The notes below the pieces were generated by a model. It had not been told where the DNA came from. It made no database searches and worked only from the letters and a program-made list of their open reading frames with translations. 64,000 nt of DNA. Source: Dietzia timorensis. Lineage in GTDB: Bacteria > Actinomycetota > Actinomycetes > Mycobacteriales > Mycobacteriaceae. Location: the NCBI RefSeq assembly GCF_001659785.1, contig NZ_CP015961.1, forward strand, positions 248,001 through 312,000, written 5' to 3'. Numbering within the stretch: the stretch's first letter is position 1; each line of letters opens with the position of its first letter. Shown piece after piece: positions 15,560-23,647 of this stretch. The position numbers and the translations under genes are program-made.

Positions 15560-17116
15560 GTGACGGCAGCGAGAACCACCGCCGAAAAGCTTGCGGACCT
15601 GGGTGAGCGCACGCGCATCGCCATGGATCCGGGCAGCGAGCGCGCGAAGGCGCGCCGCGACGCCGCGGGCAAGGCGTCCCCGCGCGACCGCATCAACGCG
15701 CTGCTCGACCCTGGCTCGTTCGTTGAGATCGGGCTCATGGTCAAGTCGCCCGGTAATCCCTCGAACCCGCCGACCGACGGCGTGGTGACGGGACGCGGCA
15801 CGATCTACGGCCGCCCCGTGGTCGTCTTCGCGCACGACGTCACCGTGTTCGGTGGTTCACTCGGCGAGGGCTTCGGCCGCAAGGTGTGCGCGATTATGGA
15901 GCTCGGCATCAAGACCGGCGCCCCGATCATCGGCATCAACGACTCCGGCGGCGCGCGCGTGCAGGATGCGGTCACCTCGCTCGCGTACTACTCGGAGATC
16001 GGCAAGCGGCAGTACCAGGCCTCCGGTGTGGTCCCGCAGATCTCTGTGATGCTCGGCAAATGCGCCGGTGGCGCCGTGTATTCGCCGGTGTGCTCGGACT
16101 TCGTCGTCGCCGACCGTGAGCAGGCATACATGTTCATCACCGGCCCCGACATCATCAAGGCGGTGACCGGCGAGGACATCTCCATCGAGGAGCTCGGCAA
16201 CGCGATGGCGCAAGCCCACGCGGGCAACGTCACCCATGTCGCCGAGAACGAGGCGGCGGCGCTCGAGTGGACGCGCGAGCTGCTGCAGTTCCTGCCGTCG
16301 ACCTCGCACGAGGAGGCGCCGCGTATCAACGCCGGGATCGAGCCCGAGCGCACCGAGTCCGATCTGTCGCTCAACGCGATCATCCCGGACTCCGATAACG
16401 CCGCCTACGACATGCACGACGTGCTGCTCGGTATGTTCGATGACGGCGACGTGTTCGAGCTGTCCTCGGACTTCGCGCCGAACATCATCACCGCGTTCGC
16501 GCGCGTCGATGGACGCCCGGTCGGCATCATCGCGAACCAGCCGATGCATCTGTCCGGCTGCCTCGATGTCGACTCCTCGGAAAAAGCCGCCCGTTTCGCG
16601 CAGATCTGCGACGCCTACAGCCTGCCGATCGTCTGCGTCGTCGACATCCCCGGCTATCTGCCGGGCGTCGAACAGGAGCGCATGGGCATCATCCACCGTG
16701 GCGCGAAGTTCCTCTACGCGATCGTCGACGCCTCGGTGCCGAAGGTCACGGTCATCGTGCGCAAGGCCTACGGCGGTGGTTATGCCGTGATGGGATCGAA
16801 GAACCTCGGTGGCGGCGACATCAACTTCGCCTGGCCGACCGCACGCATCGCCGTCATGGGTGCAGAAGGTGCGGTGGACTTGCTCCAGCGCCGCCAGATC
16901 GAGGAGGCAGGCGAGGACGGGCCCAAGCTGCGCCAGGACCTGATCAACATGTACAACGAGTTCGTCGCGACCCCGTACACGGCCGCCGAGCGCGGGTACA
17001 TCGATGCCGTAATCGAGCCCGCCGATACTCGCCTCCACCTGCGGAAGGCGCTCGCGCAGCTCAAGGACAAGGAGCGCCTCGACATGCCGCGCAAGCATCC
17101 GGTCATGCCGCTGTAA
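15560..17116 (+). CDS. accD4: Acyl-CoA carboxylase beta subunit AccD4
   Basis: AccD4 is the carboxyltransferase subunit of the long-chain acyl-CoA carboxylase that makes the carboxylated alpha-branch substrate of Pks13; it works with a biotinylated alpha subunit (AccA3) encoded elsewhere. The 518-residue product has the crotonase-fold carboxyltransferase hallmarks GINDSGGARVQDAV, VMLGKCAGGAVYSP, DIPGYLPGVEQE and RKAYGGGYAVMGSK. Length matches mycobacterial AccD4 (about 520). The GTG at 15560 has GAGGAGA about eight bases upstream. The pks13-accD4 pairing is the usual one in mycolate producers and is kept here although fadD32 is displaced. Confidence 0.95.
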   Translation: MTAARTTAEKLADLGERTRIAMDPGSERAKARRDAAGKASPRDRINALLDPGSFVEIGLMVKSPGNPSNPPTDGVVTGRGTIYGRPVVVFAHDVTVFGGSLGEGFGRKVCAIMELGIKTGAPIIGINDSGGARVQDAVTSLAYYSEIGKRQYQASGVVPQISVMLGKCAGGAVYSPVCSDFVVADREQAYMFITGPDIIKAVTGEDISIEELGNAMAQAHAGNVTHVAENEAAALEWTRELLQFLPSTSHEEAPRINAGIEPERTESDLSLNAIIPDSDNAAYDMHDVLLGMFDDGDVFELSSDFAPNIITAFARVDGRPVGIIANQPMHLSGCLDVDSSEKAARFAQICDAYSLPIVCVVDIPGYLPGVEQERMGIIHRGAKFLYAIVDASVPKVTVIVRKAYGGGYAVMGSKNLGGGDINFAWPTARIAVMGAEGAVDLLQRRQIEEAGEDGPKLRQDLINMYNEFVATPYTAAERGYIDAVIEPADTRLHLRKALAQLKDKERLDMPRKHPVMPL

Positions 17117-17151
17117 TCCTCGGTGCCTCCTCGCGGGCCGAGGCCGCCGAA

Positions 17152-17182
17152 TTGACCTCAAGCGCGCTTGAAGTCCTAGTGT
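17152..17182 (+). promoter_or_regulatory. MerR/SoxR-type promoter of the flavin reductase gene
   Basis: A -35 box TTGACC (17152-17157) and a -10 TAGTGT (17177-17182) are separated by 19 bases, the stretched spacing typical of promoters activated by MerR-family regulators. The spacer is centred on an inverted repeat (CTCAAGC/GCTTGAAG) resembling SoxR boxes. The same layout recurs before sodA. Confidence 0.65.
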
Positions 17183-17259
17183 CGGGGTGTCGGAAGTAGC
17201 CAGCGAGCACACCGTCGCACCACGCGGCGGCGGAGCCACAATGTGCGAAGGATCTGTGT

Positions 17260-17751
17260 ATGTCAGCCACGATGGAAGATTTCCGCGCCGCCTTCAGGAC
17301 CCACCCGGCGGGGGTCGCCCTGATCACCGCCACGGTGGACGGAGAGCCCGTGGGATTAACGCTGTCGAGTCTGACGTCGCTCTCCCTTGATCCGCTCGCC
17401 GTCGCGTTCTCGTTCAGTCGCACGACGGGATCGGCGGGAAAGGTGATCTCCGCGCCGAGCTACGTCATCCACCTACTCGGCGAATCACATGCCGAGTTGG
17501 CGAAGGCATTCGCGCACTCGGACGGTCGGCGGTTCACCGAGGACCAGGAATGGGACCGACTTCCGTCGGGCGAGCCGTACCTGCGTTCGGCCCCGCACGC
17601 GTTCCGCGCACGGACTCTCGAGTCCGTGGCGGTCGGGGATTCGCGGATGATCGCCGCCGAGATACTGGACTCCATTCCCGGCCCCGCCGAGGGGCGGCTC
17701 GTCTATCAGGACCGCACGTTCTTCAGCACCGCGGGCGCGCGCATTCTCTGA
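17260..17751 (+). CDS. Flavin reductase-like domain protein
   Basis: The 163-residue product belongs to the flavin-reductase-like (HpaC/split-barrel FMN-binding) family: an N-terminal FRAAFRTHPAGVALITA segment, the LTLSSLTSLSLDPLAVAFS stretch that contacts the flavin, and the GDSRMIAAEI region. Members use NAD(P)H to reduce FMN or FAD for a partner monooxygenase or act on other substrates; no partner monooxygenase lies next to it. GAAGGAT precedes the ATG by eight bases. The SoxR-type promoter suggests induction by redox-cycling compounds together with sodA, which follows in the same direction with its own promoter. Confidence 0.8.
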   Translation: MSATMEDFRAAFRTHPAGVALITATVDGEPVGLTLSSLTSLSLDPLAVAFSFSRTTGSAGKVISAPSYVIHLLGESHAELAKAFAHSDGRRFTEDQEWDRLPSGEPYLRSAPHAFRARTLESVAVGDSRMIAAEILDSIPGPAEGRLVYQDRTFFSTAGARIL

Positions 17752-17791
17752 GCCACCCCGGACGGCATAAGTGATATAACTCACAATTCCT

Positions 17792-17822
17792 TTGACTTCA
17801 AGCGTGGTTGAAGTCCTACCTT
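17792..17822 (+). promoter_or_regulatory. MerR/SoxR-type promoter of sodA
   Basis: TTGACT (17792-17797), a 19-base spacer containing ACTTCAAGC/GTTGAAGT dyad symmetry, and TACCTT (17817-17822). Spacing and dyad match the flavin reductase promoter 640 bases upstream, so one MerR-type activator, most likely SoxR-like, probably controls both. Confidence 0.65.
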
Positions 17823-17900
17823 GGGGGATGTCGGCCGAGGGATTCGGCCACCACGCGGAACCTCCTTCGGCTCCCGCGACATCGACGAAAGGATTAGATT

Positions 17901-18503
17901 ATGGCTGAGTACACGCTTCCGGATCTTGATTACGATTACGGCGCTCTGGAGCCGGCTATTTCCGGTGAGATCATGGAGTTGCACCACTCCAAGCACCACG
18001 CGACCTATGTCAAGGGCGCTAATGATGCTCTCGCGCAGCTCGAGGAGGCCCGTGAGGATGGGTCGATCTCGTCGAAGGCCCCGCTGCTGTCGAAGAACCT
18101 CGCGTTCCACCTCGGTGGGCACACGAACCACTCGATCTTCTGGAAGAACCTGTCCCCCAATGGTGGCGGAGAGCCGACCGGCGAGCTCGCCGAGGCGATC
18201 GGCCGGGACTTCGGGTCGTTCGAGAAGTTCAAGTCCCACTTCAACGCTGCCGCGCTGACGCTGCAGGGCTCGGGCTGGGCCGTGCTGGGCTACGATCACA
18301 TCGGTGGCCGCCTGGTCATCCAGCAGCTCACCGATCAGCAGGGCAACATCTCGGTCAACCTGACCCCGCTGCTCATGCTCGATATGTGGGAGCACGCGTT
18401 CTACCTGCAGTACAAGAACGTCAAGGCCGACTACGTCAACGCCGTGTGGGACGTATTCAACTGGGACGACGTCGCTGCCCGCTACGCCGCGGCCAAGGCA
18501 TAA
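17901..18503 (+). CDS. sodA: Manganese/iron superoxide dismutase
   Basis: This 200-residue Mn/Fe superoxide dismutase converts superoxide to hydrogen peroxide and oxygen. The metal ligands are visible: His28 in MELHHSKHH, the His in [10 protein letters not shown], and the Asp and His in [14 protein letters not shown]. Length and motifs fit the actinobacterial SodA group. No signal peptide is seen, so it is cytosolic or exported without a cleaved signal, as for mycobacterial SodA. AAAGGA lies before the ATG. Control by a SoxR-type promoter would fit its role; a strong hairpin terminator follows at 18554-18592. Confidence 0.95.
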   Translation: MAEYTLPDLDYDYGALEPAISGEIMELHHSKHHATYVKGANDALAQLEEAREDGSISSKAPLLSKNLAFHLGGHTNHSIFWKNLSPNGGGEPTGELAEAIGRDFGSFEKFKSHFNAAALTLQGSGWAVLGYDHIGGRLVIQQLTDQQGNISVNLTPLLMLDMWEHAFYLQYKNVKADYVNAVWDVFNWDDVAARYAAAKA

Positions 18504-18553
18504 CCACACCCCGCCCCGCTCGCCCTGGTCAGGGCAAGCACACAGCGGAACAC

Positions 18554-18592
18554 GCTGCGCCCTCCAGCACCACAGGTGCCGGAGGGCGCAGC
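18554..18592. terminator. Terminator between sodA and VOC gene
   Basis: An 18-base stem with one mismatch (GCTGCGCCCTCC... to ...GGAGGGCGCAGC) and a three-base loop lies between the convergent ends of sodA and the VOC gene and probably serves both. Confidence 0.75.
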
Positions 18593-18610
18593 CGTGTCTG
18601 CGGGTTGGAG

Positions 18611-18949
18611 CTACGCGTCCTGCACCAGGGATACGCGGTTGCCGTCCGGGTCGGAAAGGTCGAGAACCCGAACGAATCCGTAGTCGGCGATCTCCCCGGT
18701 CGTGATCCCCTTCTCATCGACCTCCCGGCGCGCCGCCTCGATATCGTCGACCTGGAGGATGACGTTGGATCCGCCCGCTCGTTCGAGTTCTTCCGACACC
18801 TGCACCCAGGCATTGTCCGCGATCTTCCATTCGGCCACCCCTTCCATCGGGGTGAGATCCGGATCCCCCAGAAGCGACCGGTACCACGGCAGCGCGGTGT
18901 TTAGCTCGCGGACGATCATGACGGCGACAACGCTCGAAAAAGCACTCAT
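18611..18949 (-). CDS. VOC superfamily (glyoxalase-like) protein
   Basis: The 112-residue protein has one vicinal-oxygen-chelate module pair: an N-terminal beta-alpha-beta segment (VAVMIVRELNTALPWYRSLLG) and a C-terminal one ending in RVLDLSDPDGNRVSLVQ, the common signature of glyoxalase/bleomycin-resistance/dioxygenase relatives. A conserved C-terminal metal-ligand Glu is replaced (NRVSLVQ), so metal binding and catalysis are uncertain. No operon partner; hairpins lie on both sides. Confidence 0.75.
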   Translation of the reverse strand: MSAFSSVVAVMIVRELNTALPWYRSLLGDPDLTPMEGVAEWKIADNAWVQVSEELERAGGSNVILQVDDIEAARREVDEKGITTGEIADYGFVRVLDLSDPDGNRVSLVQDA

Positions 18950-18991
18950 GCGTACGAGACTACGGATCGAAAGTGACGCCGATCACGAATC

Positions 18992-19024
18992 GGGGTGAGG
19001 TGCGCCTGACGCGCACCTCACCCC
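18992..19024. terminator. Terminator after emb1
   Basis: Perfect 14-base arms GGGGTGAGGTGCGC and GCGCACCTCACCCC are separated by five bases. It lies 22 bases beyond the emb1 stop on the minus strand and insulates the VOC gene. Confidence 0.75.
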
Positions 19025-19045
19025 CGGGATGAACTTCGGCGACCG

Positions 19046-22000
19046 CTACTGCGGGTCCGTCACGAAGATCTTCGCCTCGGGCTCCCACCAGCCCCAGCGC
19101 TGTTGCGTGGTGGTGTCGACCTCGGCAGGCACCGGCTGTCCGGCGTAGGTGCCGTACGGGGTGTACCGCTCTAGCGATCCCCAATCGCGGTCCCAATTAT
19201 GATTGAGATATGTCGGGACCGACTCGGCCTCGAGCCCCATCGTCGCCCAACCCAGCGGGCCGCCGGCCTTGTAGTCCTGCCAGGTGCCCGTCGCGGTCAC
19301 CGCGAGCGGACGGTCGGGCAGGATGCGGAACTTCGGCACCTCGGCGACGCCCGCAGAATGGCCGAACGGGCGCTGGCACGGGAACTGCAGCCCGACTGCC
19401 CAGTCGAGGAGCACCGGGTCCTCGGATCCGACGTAGTTCTGCAACGTGTCGAGCTGCGCCATGCGCGGCGGTGTGATGGCGACCCACTGGTCCGGGTTGA
19501 GATCGCCGTCGCGGATCGAGATCCGCACGCTGTCGGCGCCCTCGGGGAACTCCGAACGCGGGACGCGTAGGTTGCGCCACGACGGGTTCGGCCCGATGTC
19601 CTTGGGAAGGACGTTCTCGCCGACCTGGGCTACCGATCCATCAGGCTGGGTCTGCCCGAACTGGAAGACCATGTCCTGGCCGTAGGTGAAGGAACCGACG
19701 ACGTCGAGGTGTGCCACGCGCCCCGCGGCAGTGACGACGAGGAGCGGCGAATCGTCATCGTCCGGGATCGAGTACCAGCCGGTCTCGAGGTTCGCCTCCT
19801 GCTGTGGGCCGCTGCGGTACGAACCGAGCACGGGAGTGGCGGCCGGGTCGAGGCCGAAGGGGAGCGCGACCGTGGAGCCGTTGATGCCCTCGGAGCCCTC
19901 GCCGCCGCTCGTCCCTGCGCCCTGGCCCTCGTGCTCCTCGGGCCCGGAATCGGGGTCCTCGGTGGATCCGGCCGTGCCGACGCTGCCGGTGATCGAGTCC
20001 GCCGTGAGGTCGGGAGCCACGCCGTCAGGGTCGAAGCCGTTCGAGGTGCGGCCCTCGAGCGCCTCCGACGCCGACATGTCCGGGTCGACCGGGGCGAGCA
20101 TTCCTGCGTTCGAATCGGGCTCGACGAGAACCTGCTCGGCGAGCATGCACGGCTCGCCCGCCAGCGATTTCGCATTGCCGAGGCCCACAGAGTAACCCGG
20201 GTACTGTGCCTGTGCGCCCTTGGCCAGCGAGGCGACATTGAATACCACGAGCAATCCGGCGATGACGGCGACGGGCGCAGCCGCGAAGGAACGCATGCGG
20301 TTACGGCCGGCGCTGGTCTGCGGGGTCGTCTGCCTGGTGTAGTCCGCCCGCAGGTGCTGGAACGCGGCGAGCGCGAACGTCGCGACGGACAGGACCAGGA
20401 GCACCGTCGAGGCCTGGATCCCGCGGAATGACGGCGGGCGGTCCCACCACGGGATACCGAAGCTCGAGACGTACCACCAGCCGTTGGTGCCGGCGGCGGC
20501 GACCGCGAGCACGAGCAGCGACACCGCAAGGAAGAGCGTCCGGTTGCGGGAGGAATTGAGCGCGACCCTGTAGATCGCCAGCGACGCGAGGGCGGCGATC
20601 GCGGCGCCGATGGACGCGTACACGCCGAAGTGGTGCGTCCACTTGGTCGGCGAGAACATCATGAAGAACATCGTTCCCACGACGACGATGACCAGGCGCG
20701 TGGTCGGGCCCTTGGCGGCGCCCGGAATTCGGCCGCGGCTGAGGACGAGACCGATGACCACCGCGAGGCACAGCAACGCGAGCAGCATCGGCAACCGGCG
20801 CGGCAACGACCCGTCGACCGTCTGGATGAGCAGGTAGTAATACCGGATGAATTCCTGGTACCAGTGCAGGTTCGGGCCGATCTCGCCGCGGACGCGGATG
20901 GCTTCGCGCACCGAGGCGGCGGTCTGGTCGCCGAACACGGCGACGAGCACCATCGTTCCGGCCGCGAGGATCGGCAACACCAGCGGCAGCACGCCGCGGA
21001 CGATCCCGCCGCCGAGGATGCGGGCGCGCACGACGATCGCGGCGATGACCGGGCGCGTGCCCGCGAGCAGCGCGGCGACGGCCATCAGTCCCGTCGGCCC
21101 GGCGGCCAGCGAGAATGCGGCGATAATGCAGGCGATCGCCGCCGGGAGAAGGCGCCTGGTCGCCACCGCCCGCTCGATCGAGCACCAGGTGAGCAGAGCG
21201 CCGAACGCGATGATCGGCTCCGGGCGCAGTCCGTTGTTGAAGGCGGTCCAGAAGGCGAGGAACACCGCTGCCGCCGTCCAGTGCACGACGGGTGTCGTGC
21301 GTGCGGCCCGGCCGAGGCGCGGGATCACTTCCTTCGACAGCAGCAGCCAGCACAGAATTCCCGCGATGAGGGCGGGCAGGCGCATCCACAGGGAGTTGGT
21401 CGACACGTGCGAGATCAACGCGAGCATGTCGTAATAGGGCGAGCCGAATGGGGACTCGGGGACCCCGTACCAGCGGTAGTAATTCGCCATGTAGTCGGCG
21501 TCCGAGGCCACCCGCGCCATCGACAGGATGTAGCCGTCGTCGGAGGTGTTCGCGCCGATGAAGTGCCACACCACGAGGACACCCGCGACCACGCCGTCGA
21601 CAAGCCGGAAACGGAACAGGCGGGAGGGCAGGAACCGGCGGCTCGAGCGGCCGTCGAGTTTATCGAGTTGGTGCAGTGCCCACAGGGCGATGAGCGTGGC
21701 GAGAACGCCGACCGCCATGACCGTCCACTTGATGATCGACGGGTTCGAGGTGAAGCGGGAATCGACGTCGACATGCACCGACATGCCCTCGGGGGAGGTG
21801 GTCGTGGGCAGATCTGTGTAGATGCCCACGAGCGTCGGGCGCAGGCCGAACGCATCGTCGACGGTGCGCGACGCGTTCGGCGCGTCGGTCATCCCGACGA
21901 ACTCGCCGGTGATCGTGTCGGCGCGCACGGCGACCGTGATCTCCGAGCAGTCCCCGGCCTCCACGCGGTCGCGCTCGGCGTTCGCGATGATGCGGCCGCG

Positions 22001-22417
22001 CGAGGCGATCTCGACGTTGTCCTCCGTCGCGCGGACGAACAGTGCGCGCAGTGAGGTGTCCTCGCCCTGGCCCGGCGCGGTGGACACGAGGATCCCGCCG
22101 TCGTCCGGCAGGTCGGCGACGAGCCCGCAGGGCATCGCGATGTCGATGGACTGCGGCGTGTAGCTCATCTGCGGTGCGATCACCGAGTTGACCTCGCCGT
22201 CCTGCGGCCAGTTGAGGGAACTCTCGGTCTGCTCGACTGGAAGGAACGGGGTCACCAAGAAGCACAGGACGCCGAGGAGGCCTGCCACCGCGGCAATGAC
22301 GGCATGACGTCGGGCGCGCGAGTGGCGCTCGGCCGTGCCGGGAGCGCCCTGCGGCGCGGGCTTCTCGCCCGACCGGTCGTTCTTCTTAGGCGAGGGCTCT
22401 GGAGAGGGGTTCTGCAC
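19046..22417 (-). CDS. Arabinosyltransferase of the Emb family (copy 1)
   Basis: Emb proteins are polytopic GT-C enzymes that transfer arabinofuranose from decaprenyl-phosphoryl-arabinose to arabinogalactan or lipoarabinomannan outside the cytoplasmic membrane; they are the ethambutol target. The 1123-residue product has the expected order: cytosolic N-terminus, TM1 (about residues 38-60), extracytoplasmic domain (about 65-230), the catalytic loop motif GANTSDDGYILSM with Met300 at the position of the EmbB residue linked to ethambutol resistance, a TM-rich core to about residue 660, and a C-terminal carbohydrate-binding region ending in QRWGWWEPEAKIF. Whether it is EmbA, B or C-like cannot be settled by eye. 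It is separated from emb2 by an oppositely oriented mycolyltransferase gene. Confidence 0.9.
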   Translation of the reverse strand: MQNPSPEPSPKKNDRSGEKPAPQGAPGTAERHSRARRHAVIAAVAGLLGVLCFLVTPFLPVEQTESSLNWPQDGEVNSVIAPQMSYTPQSIDIAMPCGLVADLPDDGGILVSTAPGQGEDTSLRALFVRATEDNVEIASRGRIIANAERDRVEAGDCSEITVAVRADTITGEFVGMTDAPNASRTVDDAFGLRPTLVGIYTDLPTTTSPEGMSVHVDVDSRFTSNPSIIKWTVMAVGVLATLIALWALHQLDKLDGRSSRRFLPSRLFRFRLVDGVVAGVLVVWHFIGANTSDDGYILSMARVASDADYMANYYRWYGVPESPFGSPYYDMLALISHVSTNSLWMRLPALIAGILCWLLLSKEVIPRLGRAARTTPVVHWTAAAVFLAFWTAFNNGLRPEPIIAFGALLTWCSIERAVATRRLLPAAIACIIAAFSLAAGPTGLMAVAALLAGTRPVIAAIVVRARILGGGIVRGVLPLVLPILAAGTMVLVAVFGDQTAASVREAIRVRGEIGPNLHWYQEFIRYYYLLIQTVDGSLPRRLPMLLALLCLAVVIGLVLSRGRIPGAAKGPTTRLVIVVVGTMFFMMFSPTKWTHHFGVYASIGAAIAALASLAIYRVALNSSRNRTLFLAVSLLVLAVAAAGTNGWWYVSSFGIPWWDRPPSFRGIQASTVLLVLSVATFALAAFQHLRADYTRQTTPQTSAGRNRMRSFAAAPVAVIAGLLVVFNVASLAKGAQAQYPGYSVGLGNAKSLAGEPCMLAEQVLVEPDSNAGMLAPVDPDMSASEALEGRTSNGFDPDGVAPDLTADSITGSVGTAGSTEDPDSGPEEHEGQGAGTSGGEGSEGINGSTVALPFGLDPAATPVLGSYRSGPQQEANLETGWYSIPDDDDSPLLVVTAAGRVAHLDVVGSFTYGQDMVFQFGQTQPDGSVAQVGENVLPKDIGPNPSWRNLRVPRSEFPEGADSVRISIRDGDLNPDQWVAITPPRMAQLDTLQNYVGSEDPVLLDWAVGLQFPCQRPFGHSAGVAEVPKFRILPDRPLAVTATGTWQDYKAGGPLGWATMGLEAESVPTYLNHNWDRDWGSLERYTPYGTYAGQPVPAEVDTTTQQRWGWWEPEAKIFVTDPQ

Positions 22418-22564
22418 GAGAAGTCATTTTAGGCCACGTGCGCACCGCACATGTGCTTTGCCATGTACTTCACCTGTAGCCGAAATCGCTTGTCGCCACT
22501 AAGTAACCATGATAAACAAAAGTAGATTCCCGATCTCACATTCTTCAAGGAACGAGGCTCGGCC

Positions 22565-23602
22565 ATGGCCCGACTCACATCCGCAGGGGCTCTCGCGGCC
22601 GCCGTTGCCCTTCTCGCCTCCACAGCCTTCTCCTCGGCACCGATTGCCTCGGCGCAATCGGAGCTGCCGACCCCGGCGCAGGGAAATAACCAGCCGTGGC
22701 TCGGCGACCAGGCGCACATCGTCAAGTCCGAGAACCTCGGCGGAAACTTCCACCGCGTCCACGTGTGGTCGCCGGCTAACCGCGAGGTCGTGGTCAACGA
22801 GGTGATCTCGGCGCCCGGCGGGCAGGCCCGCCCGACCTTCTACCTGTTGCCGGGAATCAAGGGCAGCGCGATCCCCTCGGACTTCTCGTGGTCCAAGCAC
22901 ACGGACGTGCGCTCGTTCTTCGCTGATAAGAACGTCAACGTCGTCATGCCTATCGGTGGGCCGCACTCTGCGTGGACCGACTGGGACTTTCCCGATCCGG
23001 TGCTGGGCGTGAACAAGTGGAATACCTACATGGAGTCCGAGCTTCCCGGGCTCATCGACGGCGCCTTCAACGGCACGGGGCGTGACGCCATCGGCGGCCT
23101 GTCCTCGACCGGCGGCGCGGCACTCGATATCGCGGCCCATGCGCCCCAGCGTTTCCGCGCGGCCGCGTCGTATTCGGGCTGCCCGATCCGTTCCGGCGCC
23201 GCCGGGATCTTCTCGTCCGGGGCGATTATGGCGTCGGGCGGGGGGAACCCGTTCAATGCGTGGGGTCAGCCGTTCTCCCAGTCCTGGCCCGATCACGATC
23301 CGAACGCCAATCCGGGTCGGCTGCGCGACGTCAAGGTGTTCGTCTCCTCGGGGTCCGGGGTGCCCGGCCCGATCGACGAGCCGCAGAACCAGCCGTATGG
23401 CGGGCTCAACCTGTGGACCGGTCCTGCCGTGGTCGAGGCCGGTGTCAACGGGTGCACCGAGGTGTTCGCGAACAACGCACGTGCGGCGGGCGTGGACGTC
23501 AACCGCTACTACATGCCGCAGGGTTCGCACTCGTTCCCGCTGTTCGGGCATTCGATGCGCACGAGCTGGAACCAGACGATCGCCGGGGCCATCGGCGCCT
23601 GA
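22565..23602 (+). CDS. Secreted mycolyltransferase (Ag85/Cmt family)
   Basis: Ag85-type enzymes transfer mycolic acid from trehalose monomycolate to arabinogalactan or to another trehalose monomycolate in the envelope. The 345-residue product has an N-terminal Sec signal (about residues 1-30, ending SAPIASAQ), the esterase-D fold motifs FYLLPGI and MPIGGPHSAWTDWD, the nucleophile elbow GGLSSTGGAALDIA, and a C-terminal catalytic His in QGSHSFPLF. The length fits single-domain mycolyltransferases without the extra C-terminal region of corynebacterial CmtA. It is alone on the plus strand between two minus-strand emb genes, so its promoter must lie in the 147-base gap after emb1. Confidence 0.9.
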   Translation: MARLTSAGALAAAVALLASTAFSSAPIASAQSELPTPAQGNNQPWLGDQAHIVKSENLGGNFHRVHVWSPANREVVVNEVISAPGGQARPTFYLLPGIKGSAIPSDFSWSKHTDVRSFFADKNVNVVMPIGGPHSAWTDWDFPDPVLGVNKWNTYMESELPGLIDGAFNGTGRDAIGGLSSTGGAALDIAAHAPQRFRAAASYSGCPIRSGAAGIFSSGAIMASGGGNPFNAWGQPFSQSWPDHDPNANPGRLRDVKVFVSSGSGVPGPIDEPQNQPYGGLNLWTGPAVVEAGVNGCTEVFANNARAAGVDVNRYYMPQGSHSFPLFGHSMRTSWNQTIAGAIGA

Positions 23603-23647
23603 TCTTCGTTCGCCCCTCCGCCGTCATGGGCGGATTGAACGGTGGGG

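Noticed and set aside
17118-17143. Hairpin CCTCGG/CCGAGG after accD4 as a terminator
   Set aside because: Only six base pairs with a 14-base loop and no T-run; too weak to call.
23603-23647. Hairpin TCCGCC/GGCGGA between the mycolyltransferase and emb2 as a terminator
   Set aside because: A six-pair stem in high-GC DNA is likely by chance; kept out of the feature list.
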